Origin: Streptomyces sp. SLBN-118
GTDB lineage: Bacteria; Actinomycetota; Actinomycetes; Streptomycetales; Streptomycetaceae
Length of the DNA stretch: 64,000 nt
Direction: 5' to 3'
NCBI RefSeq assembly: GCF_006715635.1
Contig: NZ_VFNP01000001.1
Span: 310,001-374,000, forward strand
The notes under the pieces are model-generated. The model did no database searches. It was not told the origin of the DNA and saw nothing but the letters and a program-made list of their open reading frames with translations. This document shows, in pieces, positions 32,481 through 41,632 of the stretch. Each line of letters starts with the position of its first letter. The first letter of the stretch is position 1. A program made the translations under genes and the position numbers.

Positions 32481-32793
32481 TTGCCGTCCAGGCAGCCGGG
32501 CACGGTCAGCGACTGGCCTTCCGAGGCCACCAGCAGGTGGGCGAGCGCCCGGCCGGCTGCCGCGTCCCACCGCGGGCTCCATGACCACCAGGGATTCGAC
32601 CCCAGCCGCGATCCCCACGTGGCGATCGGCTCGAACGGGGGCGTACCTCTCCCCTCCGCCGTCAGCTTCCTACCGGGAGCCTCGTTGCTGCCACACCCGG
32701 CCTCGATCCCCCTGTCCACCCGATCGTGATGAGTTTCCGCGCCCGCGCCCGTCACACCTACGACGGGACACGACGAGGCGGAAGGATGACGTG

Positions 32794-33792
32794 ATGAGTG
32801 CGGACACGCGGTTGGAGGAGCTGGGCGTGAGCGGGCTGGGCGAGGTCGACGAGCCGACATTCTCGGGACTGGCGGAGCGGCACCGGCGGGAGCTGCACGT
32901 GCACTGCTATCGGATGCTCGGGTCGTTCGAGGACGCCGAGGACGCCGTGCAGGAGACGTTCCTCCGTGCCTGGCGGCGGCGGGAGACCTTCGAGGGGCGG
33001 TCGACCTTCCGGGCCTGGCTGTACCGGATCGCCACCAACGCCTGCCTGGACCTGCTCGCCAAGTGCCGCCCGGAGCCTGCGACCGGCGGCGAGGTGCTGT
33101 GGCTACAGCCCTACCCGGACCGGCTGCTCGACGAGCTGCCCGCGGGCGACTCGGACGAGCCGGAGACCGTCGCCGTCGCGCGGGAGACGATCGAGCTGGC
33201 GTACCTGGTCGCAGTCCAGCACCTCGCGCCGCGCCCACGGGCCGTGCTGATCATGCGGGACGTGCTTGCCTGACCGGCGAAGGACGTCGCGGAGCTCCTC
33301 GGGGACTCCGTCAACTCCGTGAACAGCGCGCTGCCGCGGGCCCGCGCCGGCATGCGGGAGCACCTGCCCGCCGAGCGGCAGGACTGGACCGGCGGCGAAC
33401 AGGACGCCGGGACGCGCGAGCTGGTGCGCCGCTTCACCGAGGCCAGCGTGGCCACGGACGTCGACGGGCTCGCCGCGCTGCTGCGGGACGACGTCCGCTG
33501 CTCGATGCCGCCCACGCCGGGCCTGTACGTCGGCCGCGACGCGGTGGTGAACGACTGGGTCGAGAGCGGCTTCGAGGGCATGAAGGGCCTGCGTGCCCTC
33601 CTCACCTCCGTGAACCGGCAGCCCGCCGTCGCCTTCTACCTCTGGCGGAAGCGGGAGGGCGCGTACCTGCCGCTGACGATCGACGTCTTGCGCGTCACCG
33701 GCGGCGCGATCACTGAGATCGTCACGTTCCACGACGACCAGTTCCCGCGGCTCGGGCTGCCGGAGCGCCTGGCGGCGGACGGCACGGAGTAG
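32794..33792 (+). pseudogene. ECF sigma factor with C-terminal SnoaL domain, interrupted by in-frame TGA
   Basis: ATG at 32794 opens a sigma-70 ECF protein of the SnoaL-fused type. Sigma2 region: RHRRELHVHCYRMLGSFEDA, EDAVQETFLRAWRRRETF, FRAWLYRIATNACLDLLAK. Sigma4 starts LAPRPRAVLIMRDVLA and is cut by TGA at 33271-33273, then resumes in the same frame (KDVAELLGDSVNSVNSALPR) and runs through a complete SnoaL-like domain to TAG at 33792. Relatives have Trp at the stop position (RDVLGW-A-KDVAELL), so TGG changed to TGA. The rest is unbroken, so the mutation is recent or the TGA, followed by C, is read through at some level. Confidence 0.85.
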
Positions 33793-33797
33793 TCCCG

Positions 33798-34177
33798 GTG
33801 TGGACGCTCGCGCTGCGCGGTGGCGCGCGTGTCGCGGCGGTCGCGGCGGAGTGGTGCGACGCATTCGGCGTCGTCACCCGCGGGCGGCTTCGAGGTCCCC
33901 GATGGTGGCGCGACGATCCCGTTGTCCGGGTTCGCCGTCGTGACCGGCTTCTTCTCGGTCGTGGGCATCGTCATTGCCGTCGCTCTTCTTCGTTGGAACG
34001 CTCGACCCGCCGAGCGTCGTGTGGACGGCAGTGTCGCTGACCGCGATCTCGTTGGTCCCGCCCCTCCTCTCCGGGGCAAACACCGCCACCACCACCGCCC
34101 TCCTCGGGCTACACCTCGTCCCTGCGACGGTGATGATCCCCACCCTGACGCGGAGCCTCCGCACCCGGACCGATTGA
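33798..34177 (+). pseudogene. DUF6069-like membrane protein, frameshifted twice
   Basis: Three successive frames rebuild one small membrane protein directly behind the sigma gene: GTG 33798, WTLALRGGARVAAVAAEWCD; then from about 33890, TIPLSGFAVVTGFFSVVGIV and IAVALLRWNARPAERR; then from about 34015, VWTAVSLTAISLVPPLLSGA and LGLHLVPATVMIPTLTRSLR to a TGA at 34175-34177. The order of helices and the VWTAVSLTAISLV segment match what I know as DUF6069. Two frameshifts make it non-functional as read. Confidence 0.7.
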
Positions 34178-34782
34178 CGATCCCGCACTTTCGCATTACC
34201 TGCTGGCTCGGCTGGCGGTTCATCAGAGTGGCAGCGCTGCCCTGTGCATTGAGATTGCCCCGGTCGCCCTGGTCGCCTCGCGCCTGCAGGAGGAAGGCTC
34301 CACACGCCTGGCCGATTGGCCCGACGCCGGACCCCGCGTCGGCGGGGAGGACGGTGCCGACCCCCGGCCTCGGTTCCGTCAAGCCGGAACACACCAGCCA
34401 GTCCGGCGGTGAAGGTGACCGACATGCTGAACTCCTCCTCGGAAAGGGTGGGTGGTCTCGACTGCGGCGGGAGTGCCACTCCCCCACCGCAGCCGAGAGC
34501 CTGAGCAGCCCCGCGGCTCCTCCGGCCGGAGTTGTCAGAGCTCTTCGAGGCTGGCCAGCAACGCCAGGACCTTGTCCTTGCTCAGCGGCACCGTCTCGCC
34601 CACGGCGTCAGCACCACCGATCAACGCTACGAACGGGGCGGCCGGCCACGCCTGCAGGGCGCGCGGCTGCGTCGTTGCCTGCGGATACCGTGCGCGGCCT
34701 ACAGGGAATCACCAGGCATGTGTCGCACGTTCGGAGGCTCGCCGTGCATGCGCTCGAGGTGAAGGCTCCGTACGGTGACCGG
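34178..34782. other. Decayed stretch with unassigned coding-like fragments
   Basis: No intact gene. On the plus strand up to TGA 34410-34412 a fragment reads DDPALSHYLLARLAVHQSGS, then AALCIEIAPVALVASRLQEE, but lacks a start. On the minus strand a frame ending at about 34537 reads ALQAWPAAPFVALIGGADAV, then GETVPLSKDKVLALLASLEE and a stop, which looks like a true C-terminus. A minus ATG at 34425 (MSVTFTAGLAGVFRLDGTEA) has a perfect GAGGAGG site but loses sense after about 25 codons. I cannot name any of the three families. Confidence 0.35.
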
Positions 34783-35328
34783 ATGGACAGTTCTGTCGTC
34801 TTCAACGTCGCGACCACGGGCATCGCCGTCGTCGCAGTGGTGACTTCCATCGTGTTCAGTGCGCGGCAGGCCCGCATCGCGCGGCACGCCAACCACATAT
34901 CGGTGATGGTCGACTTACTCCAGGAGTTCCGGTCTGCCGAGTTTCACGAGCAGCACGACTACGTGTGCACGCGCCTGGGGGCGGAGCACGACCCGGAGGC
35001 TGGAGTGCGCGGGTTGCCCGGTGAGGCCAAGACGGCCTTCTACAGCGTCGTGTACTACTACCAGTCCTTCGCCAACCTCGCCGTCTTCGGGCTGCTCGAC
35101 GAAACCCTGATGGTCACGGTCCTGCGGACCCGGATCGTCTCGGTCTGGCAGGCAGTCCGGCCGTTCGTGGAGCGGGAGCGGGAGTTGCGGGGCGAGGGCG
35201 GCGGAGGAACGTATATGTCGATCTTCGAGGAGCTGGCCCGACTGGCGGCAGAGCTGCCGCCGGAGCACGTCCGCAACCGGATGACCGAGAACCGACACAG
35301 ACTGACGCGCCTGGGGCGACGTACATAG
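34783..35328 (+). CDS. Membrane-anchored DUF4760-like protein
   Basis: The 181-residue protein has one N-terminal membrane helix (about residues 5-25, VVFNVATTGIAVVAVVTSIV) and a cytoplasmic helical domain: ISVMVDLLQEFRSAEFHEQH, YSVVYYYQSFANLAVFGLLD, LRTRIVSVWQAVRPFVERER. This layout resembles DUF4760 proteins of unknown function. ATG at 34783 has only a weak ribosome site (GAGGTGAAGG lies 17 bases upstream), so an in-frame GTG further upstream is possible. Confidence 0.7.
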   Translation: MDSSVVFNVATTGIAVVAVVTSIVFSARQARIARHANHISVMVDLLQEFRSAEFHEQHDYVCTRLGAEHDPEAGVRGLPGEAKTAFYSVVYYYQSFANLAVFGLLDETLMVTVLRTRIVSVWQAVRPFVERERELRGEGGGGTYMSIFEELARLAAELPPEHVRNRMTENRHRLTRLGRRT

Positions 35329-35429
35329 TGTTGAAGTCGCGGTAACGCCGGGCCCGGTGGAGCGGGGAGGCGGAGCAGTCGCTCAGGCACCAGCGCAGGC
35401 CCCAGGAAGTCCCGGCCCGCGGTTGCGGG

Positions 35430-35685
35430 TCGGGACGGACACTGCCGACGCCGGACAAGGGTGGCGATGCCGCGCCACTGTTTCAAGCGGTATGCAACCG
35501 CTCGACCATAGGCGCTGCCTGTACGCCTCACGGCCGAAGGCGGGTGGCCGGCCGCCACGGCTGCCTTGACGCGGTCGGTGACCCCGTGGGTCCCACTGAA
35601 ACGGGGATCACCGCTCGTGAGACCGGCCAGGCAGATGATCGCGGCCCGCTGGTAACGGGGGGCGACGCCGCGCCACTGTGCTTTG
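35430..35685 (-). pseudogene. IS5-family transposase C-terminal remnant
   Basis: Read on the minus strand directly after the VWA stop, one frame gives DKAQWRGVAPRYQRAAIICL, then AGLTSGDPRFSG; further on, SAYGRAVAYRLKQWRGIATL. Both QWRGxA units match the C-terminal end of IS5-type DDE transposases (ERCFNRLKQWRGIATRYDK...). No catalytic DDE residues, start or inverted repeats remain. The double QWRG suggests two overlapping remnants. There is no other gene in the gap 35329-35685. Confidence 0.6.
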
Positions 35686-37077
35686 TCAGCTGATGGTGAC
35701 GACGCGCGCCCAGGGCGGCGGGGTGTCCGGGACGTAGTCGGGGTTCTCCTCGACCACGGCGCGGGCGGGACGGGGGAAAAGACCGACGACGGTGCGGCAG
35801 GGCGGCTGCGTGGAGGGCCACGGCGTCTGACCGTCTGTCAGGGCGACGATCACGTCCGGGCATGGCCGAGAGCGGAGCGCCCGGGCAAAACCGGAGCGCA
35901 GATCCGTTCCCCCGCCGCCGATCAGCTCGATGTTCTCGGCGCGGCAGAGCGGGACGGCGACCCCGGCCGCCGCGTCGCAGGAGATCACCGAGACCAGGTC
36001 GCGCCGCCCGCCCACCGCCCGTGAGATCGCCGCCACCTCCAGCAGCGCGCTGCCCAGCTCGGCGTCGCTCACCGACCCGGACGTGTCGACCACGACACAG
36101 ACCCGGGGCGGCGTACGGCGCAGGCTCGGCAGGAGTACCCCGGGGACACCGGCCGAGCGCCGGGAGGGACGCCGGTAGCTGAAATCCTCGCCCACCCCCG
36201 GCGCACCCGTCGCCGAGCGGACCGCCGCCCCCAGCAACTGTCGCCACGGCTGCGGCGGATGGAACGCCTCGTCCGCCCATCGGCGCCACCCCTCCGGCGC
36301 GTCGCCGGGTCGGCCCTTGATCCCCTCTGCGACCCTGAAGCGGACCGCGTCCCGCTGCTGCCTGCTTAGCCCGTGTGCCCCGTCGGGCCCCAGCTCCCAC
36401 GGCCGGTCCTGCCCGTCGGCACCGCTGCCGCAGTCCAGCCAGGCCAGGTCCGCGGCGAGCCCGGACATCGAGGCCGTCCGCAGGTAATCCTCCATCAGCA
36501 GTCCGTCGGGCAGCCGCAACAGCGACGGCAGCACCGCCCCGGCAGGCAGGGGCAGACCGTCACCGTAGATGTCGTCGTTGATTTCGAAGTCGGCGGCGAT
36601 GTTCCGCCGCAGCCTCCCCCAGCCTTCGGCCGGGGGGACCCCCATCTCGCTTCGCTCACCCGGCCCGTGCTCCTCGTGCTCCCGCGCATACCGCTCGCCC
36701 CGCCCGTGGTGGTCCCGGAGCAGATGGGAGACCTCATGCACCCAGACGCCCGCCAGCTCCTCCACCGGGGTGCGCGCCACGAAGCCGGGTGAGACATAGC
36801 AGCGCCAGTGCGCGTCCACCGCCATCGTCGGCACCGACCAGTCCTCCACCACGTGCAGCGCGAAGAGCGCGCTGGCCAGGTAGGGACGGACCTTCACCGC
36901 GTGCAGCCGGGCGGCCAGCAACTTCTCCATGTCCAGCGGGAGTCCTGGCCGGCCGACCGGCCCGCCGGAGCCGGCCAACGGCCTCGACACGGTGGGCCGC
37001 AGCGGGCGCGGCGGCGCGGGTCGGGACATCGGGCGCGGCAGCGGGTGCGGCCCCAGTCGCTTCGCGTCCCCCGTCAT
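35686..37077 (-). CDS. VWA domain-containing zincin-like protein (DUF2201 type)
   Basis: A 463-residue protein. The N-terminal half is a metallopeptidase-like domain (about residues 45-230) with GVWVHEVSHLLRDHHGRGER (HExxH) and RNIAADFEINDDIYGDGL. The C-terminal half is a VWA domain (about 335-463) with VCVVVDTSGSVSDAELGSAL (MIDAS DxSGS), GGGGTDLRSGF (Thr ligand) and VIVALTDGQTPWP (Asp ligand). It follows a MoxR-type ATPase gene, the usual partner, as in BchI/BchD or NorQ/NorD pairs that remodel or insert metal into target proteins. ATG at 37077 overlaps a TGA in the frame that should end the ATPase. Confidence 0.88.
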   Translation of the reverse strand: MTGDAKRLGPHPLPRPMSRPAPPRPLRPTVSRPLAGSGGPVGRPGLPLDMEKLLAARLHAVKVRPYLASALFALHVVEDWSVPTMAVDAHWRCYVSPGFVARTPVEELAGVWVHEVSHLLRDHHGRGERYAREHEEHGPGERSEMGVPPAEGWGRLRRNIAADFEINDDIYGDGLPLPAGAVLPSLLRLPDGLLMEDYLRTASMSGLAADLAWLDCGSGADGQDRPWELGPDGAHGLSRQQRDAVRFRVAEGIKGRPGDAPEGWRRWADEAFHPPQPWRQLLGAAVRSATGAPGVGEDFSYRRPSRRSAGVPGVLLPSLRRTPPRVCVVVDTSGSVSDAELGSALLEVAAISRAVGGRRDLVSVISCDAAAGVAVPLCRAENIELIGGGGTDLRSGFARALRSRPCPDVIVALTDGQTPWPSTQPPCRTVVGLFPRPARAVVEENPDYVPDTPPPWARVVTIS

Positions 37078-38377
37078 CGGCGCGCCCCCGTCGCACGCCC
37101 GCCGTCGGCCGCCACGGCCCGCCCACCGACCGGTCCGCCCGCCGGGCGAGACCGACCACCCCGGTCAGCCGCTCCACCGCCTCCGGAACCTCCCAGTCCT
37201 CGCGCCGCAGCGCGGCGAGCGCCGTCGCCGGGGCGACGAGCAGGTCCGGGGCGCCGGTCTCCAGCGCCCGGACCAGCACCGCCCAGCCCGCCTCCCACCG
37301 CTCCCGCTCTGGCTGCGTCCCGACGGCGGCAACCACCGCTTCCAGCGCCGCCTGACGCAGATCGCCCCGCACCGGCAGCTCGGCGCAGGCCGGATCGGCC
37401 AGCAGCGACTCCGGATCCGGCAGGTCCATCCGGTCCAGATGGGCGAGGAGTTCGAGCCCCGGCCCGTCCCCCACCGCGCCCCGCACCAGCAGCGCCAGCA
37501 CCTCCCGGGAGACGGAGGCCGCCGTGCCGAAGGCCAGCAGGGTCAACGCAGCCTCCCAGCTCCGGGGCGAGGGCCAGGCACCGCCGCGCTGCGTCTCGGT
37601 GCCTGACAGCCGGTGGATCAGCGTCGGCCGGGCTTCCAGGAAGCCGCAGACCGCGCGCCGGGCGAAAGCAACCGCCTCCGGCAGCCGTTCCGGCACCAGG
37701 TGGGGCAGCTCCGCCCGGGGCCAGACCCCGCCCAGCCCGCGCACCACCACCTCCCGGTCGTGCACCCAGTACAGATGCACGAAGCGGTTGGCCAGCGGCG
37801 GGCTCAGCTCCCACCCGTCCGCCGCCGACGCGCGCGGATTGGCGGCGGCCACGATCCGTACTCCCGGGGGCAGTTGCAGCGCACCGACCCTCCGCTCCAG
37901 GACGACCCGGAGCAGTGCGGCCTGGACAGCCGGGGTGGCGGTGGAGAGCTCGTCCAGGAAGAGCAGCCCCCGGCCGGCCTGCACGAGCTCCACCGCCCAC
38001 TGCGGCGGCGCCATCGGCACCCCCTGGACCGCCGGGTCGTCGCCCACGATGGGCAGCCCGGAGAAGTCGGACGGCTCGTGGACGCTGGCGATAACGGTCG
38101 TCAGCGGCAGGTCCAGGGAGGTGGCGAGATGCGTCAGGGCCGCGGTCTTGCCGATGCCCGGCTCGCCCCAGAGCAGCACGGGCAGGTCGGCCGCGACCGC
38201 CAGGGTGAGCGCTTCAAGCTGCTCGTCGGGGCGCGGCTCGATGGTGGTCGTTCGTAGGAGGGTCAGGAGGTCGTCGGCCAGGGCGAGGTGGCTACCGGTT
38301 CCGGATGCGCCGGCAAGGGTGGGTGCGGGCGTGCCTGCGGCCGGGATCAGGGCGGACGGGAGGGTGCTTGAGGTCAT
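37074..38377 (-). CDS. MoxR-family AAA+ ATPase
   Basis: AAA+ ATPase with Walker A VLLWGEPGIGKTAALTHLA (about residues 70-88), Walker B GRGLLFLDELSTATPAVQAA, sensor 1 VRIVAAANPRASAADGWEL and arginine-finger region PPLANRFVHLYWVHD. It is the motor partner of the VWA protein downstream. ATG at 38377 is spaced well from AGGTG; the two earlier in-frame starts are too close. The start frame actually stays open to 36734, running 344 bp out of frame through the VWA gene; a shift of one base at about 37100-37130 would instead end it at 37074 (ATGA overlap), the normal arrangement. I give the latter end; the frame break may be a mutation or a sequence error. Confidence 0.8.
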
Positions 38378-38484
38378 GGGCATCACCTGGGGTGGGATAA
38401 GGGAACGGGACGGCCCGTCCCGGATGACGTGGGAGCGGCGCGGAATGCGCAGGGCGGGAAGGGGACTTCGGTGGGGGCAGCTGG

Positions 38485-39978
38485 TCAGCAGGTCAGGCCG
38501 GTGCGGGGCCGGGCCCGACCGCTCCGCTTGCGGCGCATTGCGAGAGGGGTACGGCGGTCGAGCCGGGCACGGTGGCCCGCTTCCGCGTGACTGATGCCCG
38601 GGGCGTTCCTGCCCCGTACCGCACCGGCACCGGGGTGCACGGCGACCAGCCCCGAGCGGAAGAGCCCGTGGTAGATGCGGCGGGCCGCGGCCGACTCCAG
38701 TTCCTCCCGGAGCGGCCCGTCGCGCAGGACCGCACCGGGACCGAGCAGTCCCACGACCACGGCCAGTGCCCCGGCGACGTCACCGTGGCCGAGCCTCTCC
38801 CGGACCGCAGGCAGTGCCTCCGGGGTGCGGTGCACCGCGTCGATCGCCCGCAGGCAGGGCAGTGCCGGACCGCCAAGCGCCACCAGCAGCCCCTCCCGGC
38901 GCAGTTGGGCCGAATCGTGATCGATCGCTGTCAGCACCCCGCCCCGCAGCGCGATCCGGTGGACCTCGCCCCGGCACTCAACCCGGTGCGGATCGCCGGG
39001 CTCGGGGGCGCGGTCGGCCACCGGTGCAGAGGTGGACGCCGCCAGCGCTACGGCGACGAGCGGATGCAGCCGTTCGGCCGTGACCAGCCCGGCCCGCAGC
39101 AGCTCCAGATCCGGAAGGACCCGTGCCGCCGCCTCCGGTAGCACCGGAAGCGCGGCGACCTCCTGCGGCGGCAGCGCCTCCCCAAGCGGCCGGAACGTCG
39201 GGGCATGGCTGTCGTCGGGGGCCACGAGTTCGAGCACCGCGCGGCTTCGCGTACCGAGCCGCACGGTGAAGGCCCCGCGAGGGCGCCCCTCGGCCAGCAA
39301 CAGCAACTCTGCCTCGGCTGCCCAACGTGCCTGCGCCCACGGGGAATCGTGGACGGTGCGCCGATCGGGCCGATCTGGCAGGACTGGCCGGCTGAGTGCG
39401 CCGGGCCGGTCGGGAGGCGCCATGGACGACGGCCCGCCCGCACCGCACCGTCGCGCCAGTTCGCCGCTCCGCCCGGAGTCCCAGAGATGCCGGTGCAGGT
39501 CGAGCCGGAAACGCCGGTCGGGATGCGGGTGCGGGTAGTGCCCGGGGGCGCTGTCCCCGGGCACCTCCCACAGGGCCAGGGACATTCGCTGTCCGGCGTC
39601 CGCCCAGGCCGGCGGTGTCCGCACCACCAGCTGAAGCGGCGTGGCGCCGGAACTCCGGTAGCGGGCCAGAGGGATGGTGAGGCCGGGCCGGAGCCGCCCG
39701 TCGGGGGCGATACGAGGCATGTGCCAGCGGAGCAGATCCGGCGCCAGCCGACGCAGATCTGCACGGAGGTGGGTGACGAGATCGGTGCCGTGGCGGTCGC
39801 GCACGGCGCGCAGGTCGAGATCAACGTCGATCCGGGCGGCGGCGCAGGCCCCCGCCCAGTCGCCGACCGCACGCCGTGCGGTCGCGGTCTCGATCATGGA
39901 CGGTGGCACGGCGTACTCGCGCACGCGCTGCCACATCAACAGGTGGGCCGGAATGTCGTTCGCGAAGTGATGTGCCAT
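38485..39978 (-). CDS. Unknown protein of MoxR-VWA operon
   Basis: A 497-residue cytoplasmic protein upstream of the MoxR ATPase on the same strand. The N-terminus (AHHFANDIPAHLLMWQRVRE) is helical; a middle part is rich in Pro, Arg and His (about residues 150-215); the second half is Ala/Leu-rich with AWADAGQRMSLALWEVPGDS, ARVLPDLELLRAGLVTAERL and VAGALAVVVGLLGPGAVLRD. I see no catalytic motif. ATG at 39978 follows AAGGTGAG; a GTG two codons earlier is possible. Its position suggests a substrate adaptor or target of the MoxR-VWA pair. Family not recognised. Confidence 0.72.
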   Translation of the reverse strand: MAHHFANDIPAHLLMWQRVREYAVPPSMIETATARRAVGDWAGACAAARIDVDLDLRAVRDRHGTDLVTHLRADLRRLAPDLLRWHMPRIAPDGRLRPGLTIPLARYRSSGATPLQLVVRTPPAWADAGQRMSLALWEVPGDSAPGHYPHPHPDRRFRLDLHRHLWDSGRSGELARRCGAGGPSSMAPPDRPGALSRPVLPDRPDRRTVHDSPWAQARWAAEAELLLLAEGRPRGAFTVRLGTRSRAVLELVAPDDSHAPTFRPLGEALPPQEVAALPVLPEAAARVLPDLELLRAGLVTAERLHPLVAVALAASTSAPVADRAPEPGDPHRVECRGEVHRIALRGGVLTAIDHDSAQLRREGLLVALGGPALPCLRAIDAVHRTPEALPAVRERLGHGDVAGALAVVVGLLGPGAVLRDGPLREELESAAARRIYHGLFRSGLVAVHPGAGAVRGRNAPGISHAEAGHRARLDRRTPLAMRRKRSGRARPRTGLTC

Positions 39979-40416
39979 CAGCACTCACCTTGTGCGAACG
40001 ATTCCCCCAATCCGTACGAGGAGAAGTTCTTCATCTCCGGCATCGTAACCCATGGCGATGACGATCTGTCCCGCCCTATCCGAGAACACCTGCGCAAGCG
40101 TGGCATCCGGGCGGTGATCCCGGGCCCCGGTGGACCAGTGAAGTCACCGGCTGCGTGGGGAAGCCGGGACGGCAGCCATGCTCTTCGACCGCCAGGCATA
40201 CAAAGCAGCGCAACACAGTCGAGCGGTCATCTTGGTCCCACCGATGTCGAGTGCTCCGTACACGAGCGGATCCATTCCTTGTCTCGGTACTTGTGCGGAC
40301 AGGCGTCACCGCGCCCGAGGTCAACAACGTTTTCTACGGTCTGACCGGTTGCCGTCCCGTGCCGTCGCGCGCCCCGGGACAACCCGCCGGGGCGCGCGAC
40401 GTTGAGGGTCGGTGGG
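39979..40416. other. Gap with IS5-type transposase fragment
   Basis: At 40178-40245 (plus strand) the frames give MLFDRQAYKAAQHSRAV and, one base shifted, HTKQRNTVERS. Together they read FDRQAYKQRNTVERS, the conserved block that precedes RLKQWRG in IS5-type transposases. No flanking inverted repeats or catalytic part remain. The fragment is in the opposite orientation to the one at 35430-35685. Nothing else was recognised in the gap. Confidence 0.5.
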
Positions 40417-41526
40417 CTACTTGGTGAGCGGGGACAGCTTGGGGTCGTTGGCGTAGGACTCGGCCGCGTTCTCCTTGGTCACGATGACCGGCGGGAGGAG
40501 GTAGGCCGGGACGACCTTGGAGCCGTTGTTGTAGGACTTGGTGTCGTTGATCTGCGGCTTGTCGCCCTTCTGCAGGGACTTGACCATGTTGATGGTCTCG
40601 GCGACGAGCTTGCGGGTGTCCTTGTTGATGGTGGAGTACTGCTCGCCAGCCATGATCGACTTCACCGACTCGGCCTCGGAGTCCTGACCGGTGACGACCG
40701 GGACCGGCTTGCCGGCGCCCTTCACGGAGGTGAGGATCGCGCGGGCGAGGGTGTCGTTCGGTGAAAGGACGCCGTCGAGCTTCTTGGCCCCGTTGTAGGT
40801 CGAGGTCAAGAGCGAGTCCATGCGCTGCTGGGCGTTTTCGGCCTTCCAGCCCTGGATCGCGGTCTGCTTGATGTTCGTCTGACCGGACCCGACAACGATG
40901 TCACCCTTGTCGATCAAAGGCTTGAGGACAGCCATCGCGCCGTCGAAGAAGACCTTCGAGTTGTTGTCGTCCGGCGAGCCGGAGAACAACTCGATCGTCC
41001 ACGGGCCCTTCGGCTTCTTGGCCTTCATACCGTCGAGGAGGGCCTGCCCCTGCAGCTGGCCGACCTTGAAGTTGTCGAAGGCGATGTAGTAGTCGACGTC
41101 GGCCGTGTTGGTGATGAGGCGGTCGTAGGCGATGACCGTCGCACCGGCCTGCTTGGCTTGTGCCACCTGGGTGGCGAGCTGCGAGGCGTCGGTAGCGCCG
41201 ACGACGATCACCTTGGCGCCCTTGGTGACCATGGCGGAGATCTGCGACTGCTGGTCCGCGACGGTGGTCGAGGCACCCGCGTACTGCACGTCGGCCTTGA
41301 AACCCGCCTCCTTCAGGCCGTTGGTGAACAGGTCACCGGCGAGCACCCAGTTCTCCGAGGTCTTCGCCGGCAGCGCGACACCGACGAGGGAGTCCTGCCC
41401 GAAGCCCTTGGCGTCGGTGCTGCCGGTGCCGGTGGAGCCTTCGCGTTCGTTGGAGCACGCCGTGCCCACGGTGAGCAGTGCGACGGCGCCGACCGCGGCG
41501 ATGCCTCTGGTGATGATTCTGCGCAT
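40417..41526 (-). CDS. chvE: Multiple-sugar ABC transporter substrate-binding lipoprotein (ChvE type)
   Basis: A 369-residue lipoprotein: signal with lipobox AVALLTVGTACS (Cys lipidated), then a two-lobe sugar-binding fold. DNFKVGQLQGQALLDGMKAK, TIELFSGSPDDNNSKVFFDG, VLSPNDTLARAILTSVKGAG and PVVTGQDSEAESVKSIMAGE match Agrobacterium ChvE closely, including the NDTKSYNNGSKVVPAYLL end. ChvE-type proteins bind several aldoses (glucose, galactose, xylose, arabinose). It is the last gene of the mmsA-mmsB-chvE operon, 106 bp behind the permease. In S. coelicolor a xylFGH locus lies beside rok7B7; this locus is similar in make-up but the similarity is closer to ChvE. Confidence 0.9.
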   Translation of the reverse strand: MRRIITRGIAAVGAVALLTVGTACSNEREGSTGTGSTDAKGFGQDSLVGVALPAKTSENWVLAGDLFTNGLKEAGFKADVQYAGASTTVADQQSQISAMVTKGAKVIVVGATDASQLATQVAQAKQAGATVIAYDRLITNTADVDYYIAFDNFKVGQLQGQALLDGMKAKKPKGPWTIELFSGSPDDNNSKVFFDGAMAVLKPLIDKGDIVVGSGQTNIKQTAIQGWKAENAQQRMDSLLTSTYNGAKKLDGVLSPNDTLARAILTSVKGAGKPVPVVTGQDSEAESVKSIMAGEQYSTINKDTRKLVAETINMVKSLQKGDKPQINDTKSYNNGSKVVPAYLLPPVIVTKENAAESYANDPKLSPLTK

Positions 41527-41632
41527 GGTGAGTTGAGCCCTTCGTGCGGATGCTGTTGCCGGGAGTGGTGTGCTGCGGGTATTGGCGGTGTGGGCGGGGC
41601 CTGACGGCTCGGCCGGCGAGTGGGTGGTGCGG

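Noticed and set aside
33271..33273. Selenocysteine at the in-frame TGA of the sigma factor
   Set aside because: The position is a conserved Trp in relatives, and no SECIS-like hairpin is evident directly downstream.
35329..35685. An intact IS element between DUF4760-like and VWA genes
   Set aside because: Only QWRG-type C-terminal pieces remain; no DDE residues, start codon or terminal inverted repeats were found.
36734..37073. Extra 113-residue C-terminus of the MoxR ATPase
   Set aside because: It is out of frame within the VWA gene, whose protein shows real motifs from its first codons onward; the tail is Gly/Arg/Ala-rich as in shadow frames.
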